A stretch of DNA of 64,000 nucleotides. It comes from Beroe forskalii (lineage: Eukaryota; Ctenophora; Nuda; Beroida; Beroidae). The stretch spans positions 79,783 through 143,782 of the forward strand of contig WFMF01000447.1 of the NCBI GenBank assembly GCA_011033025.1, written 5' to 3'. The notes under the pieces are model-generated. The model searched no databases. It saw only the letters and a list, made by a program, of their open reading frames with translations, and was not told the DNA's origin. Below, one piece after another: positions 48,901 through 60,900 of the stretch; position 1 is the first letter of the stretch, and each line of letters starts with the position of its first letter. A program made the translations under genes and the position numbers.

Positions 48901-51900
48901 ATACACAGTTTGAAAAGGAACTGTCAGCAAAATCAGGTACTCAATTATATGTTCTGCGTAACAAAACAAGTTTTTATTCCGTACTTTCGTCAATTATGAA
49001 TCTATTCCCTTGCGTAGAATTACTGAACTTATGAAACTTAAACCTTACAGGAACAATATAAACGGCAAAATAAGTTTCGGTCTTAATTGGTGAAAAATTG
49101 GACCAATTATATTGCAAAGAAAAACAAGATTGGGGAAACTTTCTTGAAGTCCAAATGCAAAGTAGAATGGGAACACTAGAGAGGCAAAACAAGGATACTA
49201 TTTAGTCATAACTCAGAAAAACAAGGCATTCACAAACTGGTGGTTCATATGTTGCAGCTGTAAAGCAAACTAGCAAAGAAGTTCAAAACAACATGGAAAA
49301 TACCATATACCTTTAGTCCAAGTAACGGTGAAACCTGTAGTTGCATTGTCAAGTTGTTATAATTGAAGGAAGTATCTTCATCAATTGTAGGAATATGCTC
49401 AAGTATCAAGTAATCAATGATGTGAATTTCTTAAATTGAACATTTGGAATAGTTTTGTGAATTTCAAGTTAATAAAAAGTGAACAATTTCTAAGGAATAA
49501 CGGAAACATACCCTTTTTCCAGTCCACGTTAATGTTGGCTGCATGCACAGACGAGTAACTACAGGTAATGGTGAGTGGAACACTGACGACAGAGTAGAGA
49601 GTCGAGTCCGGCTGGATTGTCAAGCCTTGAACATAAAGCAGGATTTAGCAGGGGAAGGCTGCATTGTCAGTCGTCAGACCTGGGATAAAGATTTAGCGGG
49701 GGGGACTCTTTAATTTGGGATGAAGATCAGGACCTAGCGTGGAAAGCAGGACCTAGCGTGCTTAGGATGGATTGTCAGTCGTCAGACCTGGGATAAAGAT
49801 TGGGGGGGGGGGGGCTCTTAAATTTGGGATGAAGATCAGGACCTAGCGTGAGAAGCAGGATTTAGCGTGCTTAGGATGGATTGTCAAGCCTGGGATATAA
49901 AGCAGGATTAAGAGTGGGTCGTGGGAGGCTCATGAGTTTGTAGTTAGGACTTTATGAGGGGCAATGGGGAGAGAAGGATGGGGTTGAGACTTGATTTATG
50001 ATAGCAGGATTTACAAGGAGCGAGTGGGGAGGCAGGGTTTACCCTGGGGAGGCAGGGTTTAGGTTTAGAAATAGATTTTTTGACTAATAAAAGAATGAAG
50101 CACATAATATAATTACGACTGTAATTGACCGTTTCTTAAGAAAACACCGAGCATTAAGAGGACGAATGACTGAAACTTTGTTTACTGTGCTTATATCGAG
50201 ATGATTGACATACCTTGAACAAAGAGCTGACTGGAGGAGGATATGGTATAAGGAGTAGGTGAGTCGTAGGTAGCAATGCACTCAACTTCCTTGTTATCCA
50301 AGGCATTGGTTGCTGTCAGGGTCAGGGTTGATTGGTTTTCTGCAGGCTTCAATGTGTCGTCCACTTTCCAGGAGGGGTGTAGTTACTTGATAATGGGTTG
50401 AGATGGATACCAGTGATTTGCATCTATCCTATATCAAATGACAAATGACATATCACTGCAGTTATACTACCTTCTCATTTTCAAGCTGTGCAACCGCCCC
50501 GACTTCGTTTTGGCGGTATCCGCAACCTCTCAATGTGAAAAAGCATCTATCAAATAATAAGAGTACCCTACGAGGAGTAGGCTGGTCCTAAATCACAGAT
50601 GTATAAGCCTCGTGATGCCTCATATGATATGTTAGTATTTTAGGAATTCATATTGCCTTAAAATTGGCAATTGTAATTTTGAAAAGAACACAGAAGTGTA
50701 CCTTTCCAGGAGTAGTCTGGAGCTAAGTTCTGAGCGGTGGTAGTGCGGGCCCCACAGGTGAAAGTTACAATGGCGTCCTTGCGAGCGAACTCTTGTCTCG
50801 GAAGTGGGGTGGAGAAGGCTGAAATGGTAAAAGTCTAAGTTACAGGGGTTAGGTTATTTTTTTTTTTATTTGAAAAGTTCAATTCAATATCAATCACAAT
50901 ATCATAACTTTAACTCATTACTAAAGATCACACAAAATGCCCATTGATATTAAATTAGGGACCAGAACACGTCCTGAGGACATAATTACACCAGTCCCCC
51001 GACAAGAAACAATCAATATATATCGTATATAAATAAAAATAGAGTTCTAGAAAGTCTCAGGGCACTGATTCCTCGCAAACAACAACTTGATCACCCCTGA
51101 TGCGGTACCGCCTGTCAGGGTGATCAGTCCTCATCTTCTTCAACTGATCCACAAGTCCTTTCTGAGCCTTCCTCTGCTCCACCGTCCTGTCGGGGCAGAT
51201 GAAAATCCGCCGACAGCACTCCTCTTCTCTCAGCATCTTAGCATTTCGCAGCACCTCCACGACTGTTGACGAGCTGGACAGAGTGACCTTCACTGGACGA
51301 ACAGCTCCATCCCTTCGCAGACCTAGTCGGCAGCACTCTGAGATTCGTGGCTTCTGTCCAGCCTTCTCGAGAACTCCTGCGACACACGCCTCCAGCAGCT
51401 GATCTCCCTCCTCCGGTACTCCGTACATGATGAGGTTCTTCCCTCTCTCCTCCTTCTCCACAACTTGCTTCACAGCCTCCCCGACCTTTTTCGCACTGAA
51501 CACGCTGGCAGCACTCTTGACTTCCTTCGTCTGAGACTTCAAATCCTTCTGAAGAACAGATGCAAACGTCTTCATTTCAGTCTGCACAGTCCTAACCTCA
51601 CCCTTCACAGCTTCTTGAAGCTTCACGACTTGCTGATCTTTCGCCTCGATCAGTTGATTCTGTAAATCAATGATCTTAGTCTGATCGCTGATCTTCTCAT
51701 TCTTCAGCTCCTCAACACACTCCGCTTCCTTAACCGTGTCCTCCAGCAGCGGCATTATCGTTGAACGCAATCCGTAAACCAGAGCCTCCAACCAAACAAC
51801 CAGCGTGTCTTTGTTTGCTTTCGCCAACTGATGTCCTCTCAGGTCTTTATCGAGGTCATAACCTCCTACTTTCGCGGTTAACACGATATCACGGATCAGA

Positions 51901-54900
51901 CCGTCTTTGAACTCCCCGAGTTTTTTCACAGCGGTCTTCTTGTCCTTCTGACTGAACTCCTGCACACGCATCAATTCTCCTATGTAGTCGTGTCCCATTG
52001 TACAATGTACTTGTATTCTCGTACAATGCACTAATGCAGAGAATTGCAAATACACTGTTGCAGTGGTAGCGTTATCAATAAACACTCAGAGCTGATAAGA
52101 CGCAACGAAATGTAGAATGCAAAGTCGGGGACACGGTGGGGATATCTTCTTAAAGCTAATAAGGGGCGAAAAAGGCAGTTTTTAAGCCGAAAAACGCGAT
52201 TTAACCCCCCTTAACAGACAGAAAATGGCTGATTTCGGGATTCTGAAGTACGGTATGTCTTTCTCAGGTCGTCCATGGATGGCGTGCAAATTTTCAGCTC
52301 AATCGGCCAAAGCTTTTCGATTTCGGATCTTGGGTGTCTCAGAAATGAAGACCGGCATGGATCACTGTTTTGAGAGGTAAAAATAGGGTTTTTTGGATTT
52401 TACAGGAAAACAAAGGAAAACTGGCGAATATGATTGGTTCAGTGGTTTCAGGCGCATAATTTATGACCAGATACACTTCTATTTGACCACCCATGAGACA
52501 TCTACGCCCAATAAGGGGCGAAAAAAGGCAGTTTTTAAGCCGAAAAACGCGATTTTAACTACCCATAACAGACAGAAAATGGCTGATTTCGGGATTCTGA
52601 AGTATGGTATGTCTTTCTTAGGTCGTCCATGGATGGCGTGCAAATTTTCAGCTCAATCGGCCAAAGCTTTCCGATTTCGGATCTTGGGTGCCTCAGAAAT
52701 GAAGACCGGCATGGATCACTGTTTTGAGAGGTAAAAATAGGGTTTTTGGATTTTACAGGAAAACAAAGGAAAACTGGCGAATATCATTGCTTCAGTGGTT
52801 TCAGGCGCATAATTTATGACCAGATACACTTCTATTTGACCACCCATGAGGCATCTAAGCCCAATAAGGGGCGAAAAAAGGCAGTTTTAAGCCGAAAACG
52901 CGATTTTAACCCCCATAACAGACAGAAAATGGCTGATTTCGGGATTCTGAAGTATGGTATGTCTTTCTTAGGTCGTCCATGGATGGTGTGCAAATTTTCA
53001 GCTCAATCAGCCAAAGCTTTCTGATTTCGGATCTTGGGTGCCTCAGAAATGAAGACCGGCATGGATCACTGTTTTGAGAGGTGAAAATAGGGTTTTTTGG
53101 ATTTTACAGGAAAAAAAGGAAAACTGGCGAATATCATTGGTTCAGTGGTTTCAGGCGCATAATTTTTGACCAGATACACTTCTATTTGACCACTCATGAG
53201 ACATCTAGGCCCAATAAGGGGCAAAAAAAGGCAGTTTTTAAGCCGAAAAACGCGATGTTAACCCCCCATAACAGACAGAAAATGGCTGATTTCGGGATTC
53301 TGAAGTATGGTATGTCTTTCTTAAGTTAAAGCTTTGAAGTTAATCAAACCGTCGACCAAACTTATAGATAGACGGGGGTGATGGACACTGAAGATAGATT
53401 CTTATAAATCGAGCATTATTGACGTAGATAGTGAAACAGTGACTCACTAACCAAGTGAGTTAGTGTAAACATTTACTCACTAACGCATGAAACTATGAAC
53501 TTATGAAATATAACGGAAGGAGGGAATTAATTAGTTCATGAATTAATCACACGTACAAGGAATGTCAAGGAAGATGTTCTCTGATAGGGTCCTGGTTACC
53601 ATGGCTCCAGAATGATCTGGTCCCAGGTCGTAAGTAACACTGCACTGCCATTTTCCCTGGTCTTCAGCGTAGTTAACCTGAGATGAGTTGTCATGAAAAC
53701 CGATCTTACTTCAGTCTGTTGCCCAGGCAACCAATATCGATTATCACTGCTATTGCCAATAACAGAGTAATGAACTAAAAGTACCTACCTGAGTCTTTGA
53801 GTTGGTTGTGGTTTGGTATGTTGATGTCCCCACAGTGAATGTCGTTTCAGTATTACTCCAGCCTGTGGCACCAGACAGCGTCCTGAGTAGACCATTTGTT
53901 GTAATTTTCAAGAATAGCTAGAAAAACAGGAGATCAATAATATCAAGAATCAATAAGCGATATATTAACAAATTCACTTCCCACCAATTCAAACACTGTT
54001 CTCACCAAGCAAAGGAGTTCCCAGCAGACTTGACATTGTCTACCAAACACACCAAGTTCCCCTGACTCTGGTCTGATACTATCACATTGTCGTGGGTTAT
54101 ATCTGAGGTTTTTACAGTGTCAAGAGTTCAGAGGAGTCAAACGCAATTTACATTCATAATATCTTGGGTATGTATTGAGAGTGATTCATATTATGTGGAG
54201 TGATAGATACATTATACGGTGATAAAGCTCGGTTGAAAAAGCATCAATCTATTAGTCTCTCCTTATTGATAAATCACAGATGCATATTGCATTCATTTTT
54301 CAATCAAGAACGTCATGATTTACTATAGCTATCTTCTCGCTCAGATAGCCATGCAACGCCCTCGCATTGCTCGAGCGCCCAGTGACAGAACACTGCTGAT
54401 CTGCCACGCTCAGCGTGGCGACAAGTCGGCCTTCTCCAGACGTGATTTTGGCGAAAAGTTAACGATAATCATAATCACTATATAATAGCTTTGGACGCAA
54501 AAGGGCGATTCAACATTCATGACATTGGCAATTTTACCAAATTTCGTCGTTGCATGAATACACCATTTCGAACGGCACGTTATCATAGCTTAATAACGTA
54601 GGCATGGCCTTGGAATCGATATTGGTCAGAAAATGTCGTTATAGCTCCCGCAATGACTTATGAGAATGAAGACGTGATTTCAGATCACGTCTGCACTCTC
54701 AGATCTGCGTTATACCACTCTCAGCATTTCCTTGTGTTTGAATAATAAGCGTAATTAAGCAAAGAATTGTGAACTAATGACATCAAAATACCGTCAAAAT
54801 ATCATAGTCCATCGCAACGTTGCAGCTATCAGATAATGTCTTCACACTCAGATCAGTGTTTGCCACTTTCAGAGCGGAGACGTGATTTGAAAATCACGTC

Positions 54901-57900
54901 TCCGCGCTGAGCGTGGCAAAATGCTGATCTGAGCGTGCAGACGTGATCTGAAATCACGTCTCCGCTCTGAAAGTGGAAAAACACTGATCTGAGTGTGAAG
55001 ACATTATCTGATAGCTGCAAAACTTTTCGTTGCGATGGACTACGACATTTTGACGGTATTTTGATGTCATTAGTTCACAACTCTTTGCTTAATCACACTC
55101 ATTTTTCAAACACAAGGAAAATGTTTATAAGTGCATTTGAAATTATCATCTTTTACTATCGTAAGTTCCGTAACTAGGTGTCTAATACTTGTCAGATATC
55201 TGATCAGCAAGGCAGTTACCACAATTTCCTCGGCTTTTGATTATGTGGCATGTATTTCATACCCACTACCCAGCGCATAGAAATGTGTAATCGCCATAAA
55301 AATCAATGAACGAAATACACTCGCTAAGTAGATTCATGCTGTATGACGATACAAAGTTGATAAGGTATAATTTCGGGAAAAACTATGCCAGTGATGGAAG
55401 ACGTGATTTGGTACTCCTGAAATTTGGGATCGGCGAGGTGCTGACTGTGTTCTGTCACTGGGCTCGAGCGTAACATGCCCGGCTCTCAAAGAGAGAAGAA
55501 TTACTTTTTCTTTATTAAAATGTTCTCGGGTACATAAACTAAATCACACTTGATATGGATCACACAAATGTAAGTATTTTATCAGTGTTGAAATATGCCT
55601 CGTATCCCAAGGGAATACGACATCTTACAACTTACTACGCGTATCTATCACCGAGCAAACAAGATTTTCTCTCCATCATTTTACCCAGTTAACTAAATTA
55701 TCAAGTTCATTTTTCATAGATTTTATTTTCTTCATTCAAATTGAGTTTTACTCAATTTATGGTTTTTGAATAAAAGTATTGATCTTTTCCGCTCCAACAA
55801 TCACTTATCCACAAAGTCTATCTCAACGACGTTGTTGTCAAACTCCCTGACAACATTGGGAGTAGCCTTGTAAACCACGACACTGACTTTTCCGGTGTAA
55901 GTCGAGTCTTGGGTCACTGTCAGCTGAACAGGACATTTTAGTATGTTTAAGGACATATTTTTAAGGGTGTTAGGGATATTATGTTTTAAGACATTTTAGT
56001 CAAAATAGAACGTTAGGTAGGTAGGTAGAACATTCACAGTGTATGAAGGTAAGGATGAATTATGAGATGCAAATAAATCATAAATGAAATCAGAGATCAT
56101 CTAAAGAATTGGTAACTCGGTAATCTGCCGATGCACACCTGGGGCACATCTCGGGCACATTTCGGGCAAGAATTTTTATAGCAGATGGCAGATTGAGGAT
56201 GACCCCTCAGATTCTCTAGTGCGGTACCTTGAGTCCATCGTTACTAAAAGTGGAGAACGTCTGCAGTTGTGCGTCAAGGACTGCAGTCCCCGCTGATGTC
56301 GTCCAGGAAACGGTTACGTCACCAGGGCTGGAGTCCAGCCCGGTGATCACCAGCCTAGCAACGGTTTCCATGCCAGTCACCACAATATCGTCGATAACCG
56401 ATAGCTCTGAAAGCACATTACAAACTTGATATCAGAATAACACAAAGGAGGGAATTTTGTAGCAGTTACCAAGTAGTAGATCTGTACAGGAACCTAACTG
56501 TAACTAAGTACATAAGATATAATCTACAACACTATAACATAACAGTCTTTACACCCGAAACTTCTAATTGTAAGTCAAAATGCTCACCAAAAACATCGAC
56601 TTTAACGGAACTAGAGACCCAAGTTCCATCGACTTCAACCTTGCAAGTATAGGTTTCATCTGCAGGGTTGCTTGGGAGGGAAAGAGTGGTAATTCCGACC
56701 TTGTTCCCACCACCAGTGTCTTGTTCTGTCCACGTTACTTGAGCTGCACTCATGGTGCTATCTGGGATTTGGGAAATGGTTTCAAACTGAAAATCCAAAG
56801 CAGTGGCTCAGAGAGTCAAGATACAGCCGTCACAGGGTTTATTTACGCAGTATCGATGGTAAGCTTTCTTATTTCTCTTACTCAAAATATTGATTATTGA
56901 TCAATTTTAAGTATAATCAATTATAAATTTCATCTATAAATCTATTCACCATCACTATCTTTTCCAGAGAACTTGTGTTGTGTTATCTATCACAGCTGAG
57001 TAACCGTCCACACGACAGGTTAAAATGGCAGCACCATTCTTCAGAGTCACTTCGTTGTGACTGTGAATACCTGCAGAAAATTGATAGGCTTTCTCCTCTT
57101 TACTGAATGCCAGTTTATCAAATCCGATTTATTTATTAAAATCGGTTTCTTTTATTTTGTCGCAGAGACTATAAGCATCATAAATCGGTTTCTCATCTTA
57201 ATCTTAGTCAATTAACGGGCTGTTAGTTTTTTACGAAAATATTTTCAGAGTCTTTCAAATCTTAAGACGGTAAAATTCTGCAAACTCACCGAACACCTCC
57301 AACTCCCCCACAGTTTGGAAGGTACCATCCTCAACTTCAACTTTACAAGTCACAGGAGTATCCGATGTCGGGCTGGTTATTTCCAGTTTGCTTTTAATAG
57401 AGCCAGTATCAGGCGTACCGAAAGTTCCGTCTACAACCTAATATGAACAATGTGAAGATACCGGGAGTAACTTTTGTAGTTTTACAGTCTAGGCTGAGTC
57501 ATGTCTAAAACATGCCTATATTAATTAAAAGGGCTAAAAATTCCTGAGACAGTAATAAAGCGATAACCTTCACCATAACACAAAATCTTGAATATTCTGC
57601 AGGTGAAATACAGATCTACAACCTTGTAGGATGCATCGGAAGAACTAGAGTCATATTCAGTGCCAGCAACAACCCAGCTTATCTTATTCGGTGCTTTAGA
57701 TATGGCTGATACTGTACATGTCATAGTGGCAGAAGTACCAGACTTGACTTCCTGCCCTTGTACTGCCACCGCTAGGGATGAATAGAGTCGATAAGTTCTC
57801 TGATTCGTCAAGAAGAAGAGAAAGGTAGCAATCATAAATAAGTTCACAATAGGCATAGAAATATAAACACAGGGTTTTGAATAAAATTAAGCAATTTCAG

Positions 57901-60900
57901 TGGCATATTCATAGGAAATTCAAACTTACTGAAAACTTTCAGTGGAACAGTTGTTTCATAATCAGTCTTCTCTTGTTCAGTAGAAGTAACAACACATTTA
58001 TAATCAGCATCAGCATCCCCAACATCAGTTATCTGAAGTGTTGTTGTTTGGGAGTTTCCCACCAAATCCCCATCATCTTCTATATAGTTACTGGGATTTG
58101 AAAGGCTGCCTATTTCTGTGTCTCCTTTCTTCCAAACCACGCTATCCAATGCTCTGGTTAAGCCAGTGACAACACAAGAAATGGTTGCATCTCTGTTAGA
58201 TTGAACTTCCATGCCATGAGGTGTTACAGCTGAAGGTATGGGGGAATTGAGGAAAATGTCAAAAGTAGAAAAAAATATCATGATAAAGCCTGATAAAAAT
58301 TGTTAAATAATTCCATAGACATACCTAACCAAAATAAAACAACATCATCATGAAGAGAAGTTCGTATTGAAGATTCCAATACTTACCAAAAGTTAGCTTC
58401 TCAACTTGAATGCTGTTTTCTTGTGGAGGAGAATCAGGATAAGCCTTTGACTGTACAATGCACTTATAGGTTACAGGTGAAGTTGATAAAGCCGTAATGA
58501 CTGCTGGTTTTAATGTCAGGGTTGCAGTTTGTGATCCTCCACTGTATGAACTCGAACCATTATTTATAATCTGTGTATCAGTGATTGTTGCCCCACTGGG
58601 ATCTTCGAATTTTACATTGGCAGCATCAGATAACCCACTTATTGAACAAGTGATCACATGGTCAATTCCAGGAGTAACCTTGATATTTTCTGCAGTTACA
58701 CCTAAGAAAAAAGTATATAAAATGATAATATGATCTAGAAAAACTTGCAAGTAAAGTGGCTGCTTGGATGCTCTTGCTGAATGGCCATTTCAACTATGAA
58801 TAGAAACTGAAGGGTTCTGTACAGATTGAATTGTCACGAATTCACGAGTTTCAAAACATGTGAAAATAAAGCCAATATTAGAATATAAATATTATATGAT
58901 TTAGGTACACCCGGATTCAAAATGAATGAGGCAGGTTCACATGAAGGTTTAACTTACTGAAAACTTTCAGTGGAACAGTTGTTTCATGATCAGTCTTCTC
59001 TTGTTCAGTAGAAGTAACAACACATTTATAATCAGCATCAGCATCCCCAACATCAGTTATCTGAAGTGTTGTTGTTTGGGAGTTTCCATCCAAATCCCCA
59101 TCAGTTTCTACATAGTTACTGGCATTTGAAAGGCTGCCTATTTCTGTGTCTCCTTTCTTCCAAACCACATTATCCAATGCTCTGGTTAAGCCAGTGACAA
59201 CACAAGAAATGGTTGCATCTCTGTTAGATTGAACTTCCATGCCATGAGGTGTTACAGCAAAATGTATGGGGGAATTGAGGAAAATGTCAAAAGTAGAAAA
59301 AAATATCATGATAAAGCCTGATAAAAATTGTTAAATAATTCCATAGACATACCTAACCAAAATAAAACAACATCATCATGAAGAGAAGTTCGTATTGAAG
59401 ATTCCAATACTTACCAAAAGTTAGCTTCTCAACTTGAATGCTGTTTTCTTGTGGAGGAGAATCAGGATAAGCCTTTGACTGTACAATGCACTTATAGGTT
59501 ACAGGTGAAGTTGATAAAGCCGTAATGACTGCTGGTTTTAATGTCAGGGTTGCAGTTTGTGATCCTCCACTGAATGAACTCGAACCATTATTTATTATCT
59601 GTGTATCAGTGATTGTTGCCCCACTGGGTTCTTCGAATGTTACGATTGCAGCATCAGATAACCCACTTATTGAACAAGTGATCAAATGGTCAATTCCAGG
59701 AGTAACCTTGATATTTTCTGCAGTTACACCTAAGAAAGAAGTATATAAAATGATAATATGATCTAGAAAAAACATGCGAGTAAAGTGGTTGCTTGGATGC
59801 TCTTGCTGAATGGCCATTTCAACTATGAATAGAAACTGAAGGGTTCTGTACAGATTGAATTGTCACGAATTCACGAGTTTCAAAACATGTGAAAATATAG
59901 CCAATATTAGAATATAAATATTATATGATTTAGGTACACCCGGATTCAAAATGAATGAGGCAGGTTCACATGAAGGTTTAACTTACTGAAAACTTTCAGT
60001 GGAACAGTTGTTTCATGATCAGTCTTCTCTTGTTCAGTAGAAGTAACAACACATTTATAATCAGCATCAGCATCCCCAACATTTGTTATCTGAAGTGTTG
60101 TTGTTTGGGAGTTTCCATCCAAATCCCCATCATCTTCTATATAGTTACTGGCATTTGAAAGGCTGCCTATTTCAGTGTCTCCTTTCTTCCAAACCACGCT
60201 ATCCAAGGCTTGGGTTAAGCCAGTGACAACACAAGAAATGGTTGCATCTCTGTTAGATTGAACTTCCTTGCCATGAGGTGTTACATCTGAAGGTATGGGG
60301 GAATTGAGGAAAATGTCAAAAGTAGAAAAAAATATCATGATAAAGCCTGATAAAAATTGTTAAATAATTCCATAGACATACCTAACCAAAATAAAACAAC
60401 ATCATCATGAAGAGAAGTTCGTATTGAAGATTCCAATACTTACCAAAAGTTAGCTTCTCAACTTGAATGCTGTTTTCTTGTGGAGGAGAATCAGGATAAG
60501 CCTTTGACTGTACAATGCACTTATATGTTACAGGTGAAGTTGATAAAGCCGTAATGACTGCTGGTTTTAATGTCAGGGTTGCAGTTTGTGATCCTCCACT
60601 GAATGAACTCGAACCATTATTTATTATCTGTGTATCAGTGATTGTTGCCCCACTGGGATCTTCGAATTTTACATTGGCAGCAGCAGATAACCCACTTATT
60701 GAACAAGTGATCACATGGTCAATTCCAGGAGTAACCTTGATATTTTCTGCAGTTACACCTAAGAAAGAAGTATATAAAATGATAATATGATCTAGAAAAA
60801 ACATGCGAGTAAAGTGGTTGCTTGGATGCTCTTGCTGAATGGCCATTTCAACTATGAATAGAAACTGAAGGGTTCTGTACAGATTGAATTGTCACGAATT

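Larger units (their letters stand above)
50856..53330 (-). mobile_element. LINE-derived ORF1-only element with upstream tandem monomers
   Basis: Minus strand, 5' to 3': a 353-bp tandem array (53,330-52,160), an ORF1-like gene (52,085-51,057), then AAATAAA and a run of twelve A at 50,867-50,856. No endonuclease or reverse transcriptase frame follows. The layout resembles half-LINE (HAL1-type) derivatives with repeated 5' promoter monomers as in mouse L1. It sits in the intron before Ig14. No target-site duplication was identified. Confidence 0.65.

Noticed and set aside
52393..53329. Plus-strand frames of 82-113 codons starting [13 protein letters not shown]
   Set aside because: They follow the 353-bp repeat, are broken by indels between copies, and resemble no known protein; more likely incidental to a repeat.
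58497..60790. Plus-strand frames of 78-91 codons within the Ig array
   Set aside because: Antisense shadows of the B exons.
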